The notes beneath the pieces were generated by a model. It saw only the letters and a program-made list of their open reading frames with translations. It ran no database searches and had not been told where the DNA came from. The position numbers and the translations under genes were made by a program. 6,899 nt of DNA from Veillonella sp. (lineage in GTDB: Bacteria > Bacillota > Negativicutes > Veillonellales > Veillonellaceae): contig NZ_SVCB01000101.1 in assembly GCF_015058545.1 (NCBI RefSeq), positions 1-6,899 on the forward strand, written 5' to 3'. This document shows, in pieces, positions 1-5,670 of the stretch. Within the stretch, counting starts at the first letter, position 1; each line of letters begins with the position of its first letter.

Positions 1-25
1 CCCCAGTTTAACTGGGGGTTTTGTC
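1..25. terminator. Hairpin at left edge, probable intrinsic terminator
   Basis: A self-complementary stem (CCCCAGTT, one T, AACTGGGG) occupies positions 1-17 and is followed on the plus strand by GTTTTGTC. This fits a terminator for a plus-strand gene lying left of the window. Read on the minus strand it is preceded by an A-rich stretch (GACAAAAC), so it may be a bidirectional terminator between converging genes. The sequence beyond the edge that would settle this is not visible. Confidence 0.5.
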
Positions 26-174
26 ATGCCTATTCGGCGTACAATTAAAAGGAATGAGTCCGGTAGAATACCGGACCCATTCCCAAAAAGTTGCTTAATT
101 ACTTCTGTCCAAGAAAATGGGTGCAGATCAAACCCTATAGTGATTTTTATTTTATTCAAATAATTTGGCCCCAA
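1..174 (-). CDS. Possible small or partial ORF with TTG start, running off the left edge
   Basis: A frame of 58 codons stays open from a TTG at 174-172 to the window edge. An AAGGAG site (plus 182-187) sits 7 nt upstream of the TTG, which is ideal spacing, and the frame begins 35 nt after the end of the preceding membrane-protein gene. The predicted peptide starts MGPNYLNKIKITIGFDLHPF and I do not recognise it. Against it being a real gene, the frame runs straight through two hairpins that look like terminators (51-83 and 1-17), the start codon is TTG, and it sits inside an inverted repeat. It could be a short gene, a decayed remnant or chance. Confidence 0.25.
   Translation of the reverse strand, partial: MGPNYLNKIKITIGFDLHPFSWTEVIKQLFGNGSGILPDSFLLIVRRIGMTKPPVKLG
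41..83 (-). terminator. Intrinsic terminator, minus strand
   Basis: On the minus strand positions 83-51 form a 15-bp stem closing a UUC loop: GGAATG, then G, then GTCCGGTA on one side, paired with TACCGGAC, U and CATTCC on the other. The central G·U pair exists only in the minus-strand RNA; in the plus-strand RNA it would be an A·C mismatch. The stem is followed by UUUUAAUUGU. Orientation and position fit the end of the transcript carrying the membrane-protein gene that stops at 210. Confidence 0.75.
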
Positions 175-180
175 ATTATT
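159..180. repeat. Perfect inverted repeat, 10-bp arms, 2-bp spacer
   Basis: AATAATTTGG and CCAAATTATT flank CC at 169-170. The repeat begins 30 bp after the stop of the membrane-protein gene and contains the TTG start of the possible left-edge ORF. No U-run follows on either strand, so it is not a classic terminator. It could be a regulatory hairpin hiding a start codon, an operator or a weak transcript-end hairpin. Confidence 0.6.
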
Positions 181-181
181 A

Positions 182-187
182 CTCCTT
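182..187 (-). promoter_or_regulatory. Shine-Dalgarno AAGGAG before a TTG codon
   Basis: AAGGAG on the minus strand is separated by 7 nt (TAATAAT) from the TTG at 174-172. This is the main support for the possible left-edge ORF. No ATG lies at a comparable distance. Confidence 0.35.
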
Positions 188-209
188 TTCAAATTGAATC
201 TAAAATAAT

Positions 210-1238
210 TTAATATCCAATATGTATTAACTGAGATATTGCCTCTAAATTCACTTCGCCACTATATCCTGTAATCAGCTCATTCTTATGCGAAAAGAAC
301 CCTAATAATTGACTTGGTAATTCATAAAAATGATTCGTTAGTGAATCATACATATAATAATGATAATACTTATATTCTACTCCATCTTTTATAGATTCAA
401 ACCATAATGCCCAATCTATAAATGGCTCTTCACCACTATCAGGTATAAATCTTACAATTTTAAATCTACCCAAATCACCTTCAAATTTTAAATCACCATA
501 ACTAGGTTTAACAACAGTATAATTATGATTTCCTGATAAAGTCATATTCTCAATTTTATCATTCAAGCTTAAAATAAAACTATCTTTATTGCTCCCCCAA
601 CTTTGCAAACTACTATATCTAGGTACCAAAAATAACTTCTTATTTGCCTTCGACATTACTACAGAAATATAATTTATATCATTTTTATAAATAACATTTC
701 CACTAATGCTGATAGAAGGTATCCCATTTATATCTGATAAAATCCTTTCGATTTCTAAAGTTTGCTTATCTACTTTATATAAATAATGGTCTATATAAAT
801 ATAATATGATAAATTAGTAATCCATAATTTAGGATATATGCTATATACAAATTGTTTATCCATACTTTCAATCTTTATAGCTTTATAATCTGATTTGGAT
901 TTAATGCATAGTATTAAATCCAATGACCGATTCACATAAATTATAATAAGCTTATTTTTATCAATCTTACTATCTACCGCAAAATTATATATTTCATCTT
1001 GCTTAATAAAATTTCTAAGGTCTAGACTGACATTATCGTAATCATTATAAGGAGCAATAAATGTATAATGATATCCATCCTTTATTACAATAATATCTTT
1101 CTTAGTCCACTCAAAATTTGACATCTCTTTTATATAATAACGTGTAACACTAAAAAAAAATATTATTAAAACACTTATACAAAAAAAGACTAAATATTTA
1201 TTATTCTTCAGTTTTGTATATCCACGATACCAATCCAT
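210..1238 (-). CDS. Single-pass membrane protein of unknown function, probably the 3' part of a frameshifted gene
   Basis: I do not recognise this 342-residue protein. A basic N-terminus (RGYTKLKNNK, about 5-14) is followed by one strongly hydrophobic segment at about 15-32, with many Phe, Ile and Val. This predicts a short cytoplasmic tail, one membrane helix and a large outside domain. The outside domain is rich in Tyr, Asn, Ile and Lys, looks beta-rich, and has no motif I can name. The gene is clearly more AT-rich than the ATPase and VWA genes beside it, which suggests separate acquisition. A GAGGA lies 10 nt before the ATG and could permit initiation here. However, sequence upstream encodes protein in the other two frames and rejoins this frame if one base is restored at each of two homopolymer runs. 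The natural product was therefore probably 395 residues, starting at 1395. The function remains unknown. Confidence 0.65.
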   Translation of the reverse strand: MDWYRGYTKLKNNKYLVFFCISVLIIFFFSVTRYYIKEMSNFEWTKKDIIVIKDGYHYTFIAPYNDYDNVSLDLRNFIKQDEIYNFAVDSKIDKNKLIIIYVNRSLDLILCIKSKSDYKAIKIESMDKQFVYSIYPKLWITNLSYYIYIDHYLYKVDKQTLEIERILSDINGIPSISISGNVIYKNDINYISVVMSKANKKLFLVPRYSSLQSWGSNKDSFILSLNDKIENMTLSGNHNYTVVKPSYGDLKFEGDLGRFKIVRFIPDSGEEPFIDWALWFESIKDGVEYKYYHYYMYDSLTNHFYELPSQLLGFFSHKNELITGYSGEVNLEAISQLIHIGY

Positions 1239-1395
1239 ATCCTTACTATCCTCTAATTCAATATTGGTAGTAAAAAAAGAAGGTCCACATAATCTATTGC
1301 ATCATCTTCTGCAATAGACAGGGGAATACCTTCTGTCGTTACTCGTTCAATTCGGTTTTGCTTATTACTGTCAATTTAATCCATGCCTGTTTCAT
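1239..1395 (-). pseudogene. Frameshifted 5' end of the membrane-protein gene
   Basis: A GAGGAG site sits 7 nt before an ATG at 1395, but this frame (MKQAWIKLTVISKTELNE) stops after 18 codons at 1339. Adding one base to the minus-strand AAA at 1377-1375 changes the continuation to IDSNKQNRIERVTTEGIP, then LSIAEDDAIDYVDLLF. That frame in turn fails at a run of seven T (minus strand, 1278-1272). One added T there gives FTTNIELEDSKD, which leads directly into the ATG at 1238. The repaired length is 1188 nt, exactly 396 codons with the stop, and the added segment is acidic and protein-like. This is either a gene broken by two homopolymer losses or two single-base sequence errors. The alternative, that this is only leader sequence, is weakened by the good promoter and Shine-Dalgarno site in front of it. 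Confidence 0.6.
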
Positions 1396-1402
1396 GCTAA
1401 CA

Positions 1403-1408
1403 CTCCTC
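1403..1408 (-). promoter_or_regulatory. Shine-Dalgarno GAGGAG for the 1395 start
   Basis: GAGGAG is 7 nt upstream of the ATG at 1395. It is a better-placed and stronger site than the one before the ATG at 1238, which is why 1395 is taken as the ancestral start of the membrane-protein gene. Confidence 0.6.
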
Positions 1409-1448
1409 AACTGATTAAAGAATATAGTTCCACCGAAAACAGCATTCA

Positions 1449-1470
1449 CATTTATTACATCATTTATTAC
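1449..1470. repeat. Direct repeat CATTTATTAC, two copies 12 bp apart
   Basis: Identical 10-bp copies occupy 1449-1458 and 1461-1470, separated by AT. They lie directly downstream of the -10 box of the membrane-protein promoter, across the expected transcription start. This is where a repressor operator would sit, but the low-complexity composition makes chance possible. Confidence 0.4.
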
Positions 1471-1474
1471 GTTG

Positions 1475-1503
1475 ATTATATAAAAAGGTAATCAATTTGT
1501 AAA
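1475..1503 (-). promoter_or_regulatory. Sigma-70-type promoter for the membrane-protein gene
   Basis: On the minus strand TTTACA (1503-1498) is followed by a 17-nt spacer and a perfect TATAAT (1480-1475). Transcription would start near 1468 and give a leader of about 70 nt before the ATG at 1395. It lies just downstream of the terminator closing the VWA operon, so the membrane-protein gene has its own transcription unit. Confidence 0.7.
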
Positions 1504-1531
1504 TAACAAATCAAACAAGCATAAATAAGAC

Positions 1532-1561
1532 AAAAAAACTGCCACCGGAAACCGGTGGCAG
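1532..1561 (-). terminator. Strong intrinsic terminator after the VWA gene
   Basis: A perfect 10-bp GC-rich stem (CTGCCACCGG paired with CCGGTGGCAG, three-base loop) is followed on the minus strand by seven U residues (plus 1532-1538). It lies about 70 bp after the stop of the VWA gene and marks the end of the ATPase/VWA operon. The plus strand has no matching U-run. Confidence 0.9.
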
Positions 1562-1628
1562 AAAAATAATGTTTTAAGTTTATACTCGAAGAAGAACAAC
1601 AAAAACTCAACCCACATATTTTATTATC

Positions 1629-3314
1629 TTATTTATCCCAATCCCGTTCCTGATTGGCCATGGAGAACCCTTCCTGGTTATTCATGGAGAAACCGTCCAC
1701 CCGTTCATAATCGACAGTCATATCATAATCTTCAAATGTCTGATTCAAATGTTTAACGAGACCCCACGGATTCTTGAGTGATAGTTTAGCTTCTTCGCCT
1801 ACCAAAACCCAAAGAATTTTATAATGCTTCGGATCGACTTTCAAATGTTTTTCACCTTTACCATCCGTAAAGTAGATGAGCAAATCCGCTTGCATTTGAT
1901 TAGCATAATGAACTACCGGCGTGAAAAGCGTACTACCACGAGCCGTTACACGCGGCTCAACATCGTTCATGGTTTTTACCGGATAGGTGCGGCGAATGAC
2001 ACTGTCGCATTCCACCACGGTAATTTCAAAATCATAAGCCTTGGTAATTTCCAGTACTTCCAACATGGCTTGACGGAAAGCACCATCCGTAATACTGCCG
2101 CTACAATCAAGCGCAACCACAATTTTAGCACGACGCTTGCGCAAAGTACCGCGAATTTCCAATCGTTCCGGCTGACGACGACTACGACGAGTAGTCGTTT
2201 TTTTATGCCCCCACGCAACGGAACCGACCAAGCGTTTTAAGTAGACTGACCACGGCAAGGATGCCCGATGTTTTTTCATATCACTCAAAAGGCCCGACAA
2301 ATACCCGGCCAATTCGCCTTTTTCAGAATTCTCCACCATCTTATTGGTCAGCTGTTGTTGGGAATCGCCATCCACTTCATCGGACTCGCTCCAAAGGTCA
2401 TGGCTGTTGGCTATATCAAAGGCTTCGGCCACGCCGGGCGAACTCATAGCCGCATCACTTAAGCTGTCTTCCACTTCCGTTTCGCCGTCTGTTTCACGCG
2501 CAATATCTATGTGTGCCTGAATCTCGTCCACATAATATTCTAGTGGCTTAAACGCCACCACGGTAGTGCCGAAATTCTTGTTGAGCCATTTTACATCAAT
2601 CGCATTCGGCGGTAAGGGCTCAATATAGTTATTCACCACAATGTCCATAGCTATATTAATAGCAAGTGGTGAATATCGCTGATACAAACGCTTTGCTCGC
2701 ACTAAATGGCGCGAAATCACATGAAGGATTTCATGTTTAATGGAGCTTATCATCTGTTCCGTGGACATGTCTAAAAAAATCAACGGATTGAAGTACATCA
2801 CATAGCGGCTGCCTTTAAAGTTAATGCCCGTACCGCTGGTCATGCCGAAGCGAAGTTCCTGTCCCACTTGTAAAAAGAAATAGCCGTAGAAGGAATCGCT
2901 TTCAATGAGGCGCAAATTTAATTTTGATACCAGTTTGAAAAAACGTTCTTCGTATTCCTTATTTACCGTAAAATCGTCGGTGCCGGCTGTTAAATCACGC
3001 TTGCCCGCCGCCAAGGCAGCGGCTTCGGTTATGGCATAGCCGATAGAGTTGGTATAGGCATTATCTTTAATCTCCTGTTCTCGCTGGAGCGCATCACGTT
3101 CCTGCTGCCAAGCCGTTACCAATTTTTTGGTAAGCTCCAGTAGTGAAGCACGTTCCGCATCGAGCGGATCCTGATTAAGAGCTGCGCCGTTTACAGCATT
3201 GGCGCCGTTTTCAACGTTCCCGTTGCCACCCTCAAGAGCCCCGTTCTTACTGTCCCCGACTTGCGAGTCCAACTTTAGCGTCCGCCTCGTTACAATATCT
3301 ATTTCACCATTCAT
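1629..3314 (-). CDS. DUF2201-type protein: metallopeptidase-like domain plus VWA domain
   Basis: The 561-residue product is a likely cytoplasmic partner of the adjacent MoxR-type ATPase. Residues 21-50 are an Asn/Gly-rich linker, and 51-86 a charged helical stretch. The first domain (about 90-270) carries HEILH at 194-198 with a further His at 203, an HEXXH zinc-site pattern, followed by a conserved-looking MDIVVNN (223-229). After an acidic region (about 262-318) and a basic one (371-397) comes a VWA-like domain with a MIDAS: DCSGS at 403-407, Thr462/Thr465 and Asp484. This order matches the DUF2201 N-terminal metallopeptidase-like and C-terminal VWA-like families. There is no signal peptide. 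The end has two copies of an 8-residue motif (GFSMNNQE/GFSMANQE). The ATG lies 3 bp after the ATPase stop with a GGAG 10 nt upstream, implying translational coupling. Peptidase activity is inferred from the motif; substrates are unknown. Confidence 0.88.
   Translation of the reverse strand: MNGEIDIVTRRTLKLDSQVGDSKNGALEGGNGNVENGANAVNGAALNQDPLDAERASLLELTKKLVTAWQQERDALQREQEIKDNAYTNSIGYAITEAAALAAGKRDLTAGTDDFTVNKEYEERFFKLVSKLNLRLIESDSFYGYFFLQVGQELRFGMTSGTGINFKGSRYVMYFNPLIFLDMSTEQMISSIKHEILHVISRHLVRAKRLYQRYSPLAINIAMDIVVNNYIEPLPPNAIDVKWLNKNFGTTVVAFKPLEYYVDEIQAHIDIARETDGETEVEDSLSDAAMSSPGVAEAFDIANSHDLWSESDEVDGDSQQQLTNKMVENSEKGELAGYLSGLLSDMKKHRASLPWSVYLKRLVGSVAWGHKKTTTRRSRRQPERLEIRGTLRKRRAKIVVALDCSGSITDGAFRQAMLEVLEITKAYDFEITVVECDSVIRRTYPVKTMNDVEPRVTARGSTLFTPVVHYANQMQADLLIYFTDGKGEKHLKVDPKHYKILWVLVGEEAKLSLKNPWGLVKHLNQTFEDYDMTVDYERVDGFSMNNQEGFSMANQERDWDK
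1647..1694 (-). repeat. In-frame tandem duplication, 2 x 24 bp, in the VWA gene tail
   Basis: Copies at 1671-1694 and 1647-1670 match at 19 of 24 bases and encode GFSMNNQE and GFSMANQE at residues 541-556. They lie after the VWA fold, just before the C-terminus, and look like a duplicated short peptide motif. Confidence 0.7.
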
Positions 3315-3317
3315 AGC

Positions 3318-4439
3318 TTATAAGCTCCGCTGTAAATCAAAGAAGTTATTGACGAACTCATCACTTTTGATGGCTTCCTTATAAAAACGTGGATAAGTAT
3401 TGCGGATATCCTTCATCACAGCCATCTGTAAATCTTCCGGATAGGCTTTTAAAAAGTCCATAAAACGGTTAATTACTACCTGAGCCGCTTCTTCGTCTAC
3501 AAATAGCTGGTTAGCTCGCATTTCAATGACGCACATTAAATTTTTAGCCGTCAAATAAAGGCGAGTATGGCTTTCCTTTTTGAGACGTTCCAATACGGAT
3601 TCCGCCATAATTTCACCGTTGAACACATCATCATACATAAGTAACGGTTCATGGTCTGCTTCTATGAAGCTCACAAATTCCTGCGCAATCACTTTACCCA
3701 CATTACCGCGAATTACGTTGAAGAACACATCTTTACCGATGGCTTCTTTGTTGGCTTTATACATGGCATACAGCGCGGATACCCGTTCATAACTACGCGG
3801 TGTGGCATAAATATCGTCTTCGTTGATCTTGTGTAAATATTCCGGATAGGTGCTGATGAATTCCATCACCATCGGTTCCAATTTGGCTTCCGCCGCCCAA
3901 TCGAGCCACTGCATGTAATCCGGTTCCATCTGGAGCCACACAAAGCGGTTCTGCTGGGCCACGTCCATTTCCACCGTCTGGTAATCATAACTATTAGTCG
4001 GGTTCATGGCCGCTACGATATGTACGGAATGTCCAAGGTTAAAACCGTTGATTTCACGGTTCAAAATCAAGTTCATCAATTCCTGCTGCACCGCATGTTC
4101 ACAACGGTTGATTTCGTCAATGAACAAGAGCACCTGCTGACCGGCCGCCATGTAGTCGGCAATCTGTTTTAATTTATAGTGAATGGCATAGACTGTCACT
4201 TTTTCCGTAACCGTTGTGCCGTCATTCATTTTGCGTGAAAAACTATCTACGGTCGGCAAACCGCCGATTTCGCCTTCTTTTAATAAGTTGCCGTCGATGG
4301 TTACGAGGGACCAACCGTTTTTTACGGCCAAACGATGTGCCAAGGAGGTTTTACCAATCCCCGTTTCACCGACTAAAAGCGGTACCTGACCGGCCGATAA
4401 TACCAACTCAACACTTCTCATTGTTTCTACAAAGTTCAT
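3318..4439 (-). CDS. MoxR-like AAA+ ATPase
   Basis: This 373-residue AAA+ protein of the MoxR/dynein-related class probably forms a ring that uses ATP to remodel a target together with the VWA protein downstream. Visible motifs are Walker A GETGIGKT (24-31), Walker B LLFIDE (104-109), sensor 1 in AAMNPT (Asn146), an arginine-finger candidate in QQNRF (Arg165) and sensor 2 in ATPRSYERV (Arg215). The region after about 230 is helical and would be the lid and C-terminal extension. Walker A begins at residue 24, which is usual for compact members of the family. An AAGGA lies 8 nt before the ATG, supporting this start. Its stop is 3 bp from the VWA gene start, a classic MoxR-VWA pair like RavA-ViaA, CbbQ-CbbO or NorQ-NorD in layout, though not clearly any of these. 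No convincing promoter is seen in the 132 bp upstream, so it is probably transcribed with the repeat-protein gene. Confidence 0.92.
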   Translation of the reverse strand: MNFVETMRSVELVLSAGQVPLLVGETGIGKTSLAHRLAVKNGWSLVTIDGNLLKEGEIGGLPTVDSFSRKMNDGTTVTEKVTVYAIHYKLKQIADYMAAGQQVLLFIDEINRCEHAVQQELMNLILNREINGFNLGHSVHIVAAMNPTNSYDYQTVEMDVAQQNRFVWLQMEPDYMQWLDWAAEAKLEPMVMEFISTYPEYLHKINEDDIYATPRSYERVSALYAMYKANKEAIGKDVFFNVIRGNVGKVIAQEFVSFIEADHEPLLMYDDVFNGEIMAESVLERLKKESHTRLYLTAKNLMCVIEMRANQLFVDEEAAQVVINRFMDFLKAYPEDLQMAVMKDIRNTYPRFYKEAIKSDEFVNNFFDLQRSL

Positions 4440-4523
4440 ATATGTTTTCCTTTTCCCTTATTTAATATATTTTAAATTATGATTTTCATCCGGGACAGCT
4501 TTTATATAAGCGTCCGAACTCTA

Positions 4524-4538
4524 TTAAAATTTCAACAG
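4524..4538 (-). repeat. Second copy of the LLKF-stop tail between the repeat-protein and ATPase genes
   Basis: Minus-strand CTGTTGAAATTTTAA matches the last codons of the repeat-protein gene, CTTTTGAAGTTTTAA (plus 4572-4586), at 13 of 15 bases. It lies exactly 48 nt further on, in the same frame, preceded by VTEILK. It could be a relic of a duplicated gene or a former C-terminal extension cut off by stops. The match is short and AT-rich, so chance is not excluded. Confidence 0.3.
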
Positions 4539-4571
4539 TTTTAAAATCTCAGTTACTTAGCTCTCAATAGT

Positions 4572-5378
4572 TTAAAACTTCAAAAGCTCATCAACCGCAA
4601 TGCGGCGTGCTTTTTGCGTACCGAATTGGTCGATAAGACCGACCACATCCGCTTCAAAGCCTTTATTATGCTTACCGATGTACGTGCAATTAAGTAAATC
4701 ACGCACGTACTGTTCGCTTGTGTTTTCATCAGCCAAAATTTCTTTCAAACGTTCTTCCAAGTAAATCGGCGGAATCATGTAATCCGGCGGCAAATACTTG
4801 GTAATCAGACTGCTGATGCCGATAAAATGAAGTGCTTGATCTACCGTCACCGTGCCCAACAAACGTACTGCCTGCGGGTCTAAAGTGACCGCCAAATCAA
4901 TAGCTTCCGGTACCGGTTCTTTAATATAGCTAAGAGCCTGATAATTCTGACCTACCGCAGCGAGTTGCACCGCTTTGGACGGGTTCTCGATAAATTTGAT
5001 GGCGTCATAATTCGACGTGACCGCCAAAATCTGAATCTCTTCGCTCGGGGCTTTTACATATTGAATGGCCCAGCCCGACTCGGCTAAGGCCAAGCGAATC
5101 AAGGATTCGTCGGGATTTTCAATCAAGCCCAAGTTATTCCAGCCCTTGCTTACCACTTGTTCCAGTATCTCATGGGACGGGTTTTCAATGTACTGAATGG
5201 CCCGCGGAGCATTCGACAGAGCTATATCTATCATTTCAGGCGTCGGATTTTTGATAAACTGCAGCACCATGCCGTTTTTGCGCAACGCCGTCAACTTCAT
5301 CTCGTCCGTCGGATTATCCATCTGCGCCAAGGCAAACGGATTAATGCTTAATATGCGTAAATTCTTTTCGTTATCCAT
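4572..5378 (-). CDS. Helical-repeat protein, seven 22-residue repeats
   Basis: The 268-residue product is built of short repeats with an exact 22-residue period. The repeat-opening prolines are at 23, 45, 67, 89, 111, 133 and 155, and the pattern is roughly NP-S/T-x-E, then xxLAV, then a small turn and AIQYIE. Each unit would form a pair of short helices, so the N-terminal two thirds should be a curved solenoid of the type used for protein binding. The repeats resemble DUF4116-type bacterial repeats, but I cannot assign the family firmly. Residues about 190-268 are a non-repeating helical tail containing a single Cys (231). No signal peptide or membrane segment is seen. AAGGA lies 6 nt before the ATG. 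It is the first gene of the unit with the MoxR-like ATPase and VWA protein, so it may be an adaptor, substrate or regulator of that pair. This role is inferred from position only. Confidence 0.85.
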   Translation of the reverse strand: MDNEKNLRILSINPFALAQMDNPTDEMKLTALRKNGMVLQFIKNPTPEMIDIALSNAPRAIQYIENPSHEILEQVVSKGWNNLGLIENPDESLIRLALAESGWAIQYVKAPSEEIQILAVTSNYDAIKFIENPSKAVQLAAVGQNYQALSYIKEPVPEAIDLAVTLDPQAVRLLGTVTVDQALHFIGISSLITKYLPPDYMIPPIYLEERLKEILADENTSEQYVRDLLNCTYIGKHNKGFEADVVGLIDQFGTQKARRIAVDELLKF

Positions 5379-5461
5379 GTTGTGTCCTTATTTCTTATAC
5401 TACGAGTTTAATTCTAAAAACACGTTCAGCATTCTTGCTGATTAATATTGTATCAATTACC

Positions 5462-5525
5462 TTCTATTATATTGCAATTAATTGTATTCTATTACATTGT
5501 AATTAATTGCATTCTATTATATTGA
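5462..5525. repeat. AT-rich 25-bp tandem repeat, about 2.5 copies
   Basis: Two full units (5462-5486 and 5487-5511) differ at only three positions, and a third begins at 5512 and fades after about 14 bases. Each unit starts TTCTATTAYATTG on the plus strand, so on the minus strand each shows TATAAT, TGTAAT or TATAAT in the same position. The units also contain an AATTAATT core. The TGCAATTAATT of unit 2 and AATTAATTGCA of unit 1 (minus strand) can pair over 11 bp. The array lies in the leader of the repeat-protein operon, between its predicted promoter and the start codon. Confidence 0.75.
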
Positions 5526-5545
5526 ATAATTTCGTTTCTATGTAT

Positions 5546-5574
5546 ATGATACCACTTCTCAATAGTTTTGTCCT
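5546..5574 (-). promoter_or_regulatory. Predicted promoter of the repeat-protein/ATPase/VWA operon
   Basis: Minus-strand AGGACA (5574-5569, 4 of 6 to consensus) is followed by a 17-nt spacer and TATCAT (5551-5546, 5 of 6). A TGG just before the -10 makes it an extended -10 promoter. Transcription would begin near 5539 and give a leader of about 160 nt that contains the tandem repeat. It sits just after the terminator of the hydrolase gene, as expected for a new transcription unit. Confidence 0.55.
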
Positions 5575-5586
5575 TAAAATTATGGC

Positions 5587-5624
5587 AAAAAAAGAAAAGC
5601 CGCCTGGCTCGACAGCTTTTCTTT
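5587..5624 (-). terminator. Intrinsic terminator after the hydrolase gene
   Basis: The minus-strand RNA forms a 14-bp stem (AAAGAAAAGCTGTC paired with GGCGGCTTTTCTTT, loop GAGCCA) followed by four more U residues. Two G·U pairs exist only in the minus-strand transcript, which fixes its orientation. It lies about 45 bp beyond the hydrolase stop and separates the leuD-hydrolase unit from the repeat-protein operon. Confidence 0.85.
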
Positions 5625-5670
5625 ACCGATAATATACGCTATTAAATTCAAGACACTTATAATTTATTAG

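Noticed and set aside
159..180. Inverted repeat as a terminator for the membrane-protein gene
   Set aside because: It is not followed by a U-run on either strand, and the stem is mostly A-T. The hairpin at 51-83 fits much better.
1976..2218. Minus-strand frame of 80 codons starting at 2218
   Set aside because: It overlaps the VWA-encoding frame in another phase, has no supporting features and gives a low-complexity Val/Arg/Leu product.
1824..2240. Long plus-strand open frame of 138 codons
   Set aside because: It lies opposite the VWA domain, whose MIDAS and family features are clear on the minus strand. It has no recognisable domain and is an antisense shadow.
4440..4571. Separate promoter for the ATPase gene (TTGAAA with TTATAT)
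   Set aside because: The best pair has a 20-nt spacer and other candidates have no credible -35 box. Cotranscription with the repeat-protein gene is simpler.
5466..5521. Each TATAAT in the tandem repeat as a separate promoter
   Set aside because: No acceptable -35 box is found at 16-18 nt from any of them; the extended -10 site at 5546-5551 is better.
5462..5525. Tandem repeat as a CRISPR array
   Set aside because: The units are contiguous with no unique spacers and are almost pure AT.
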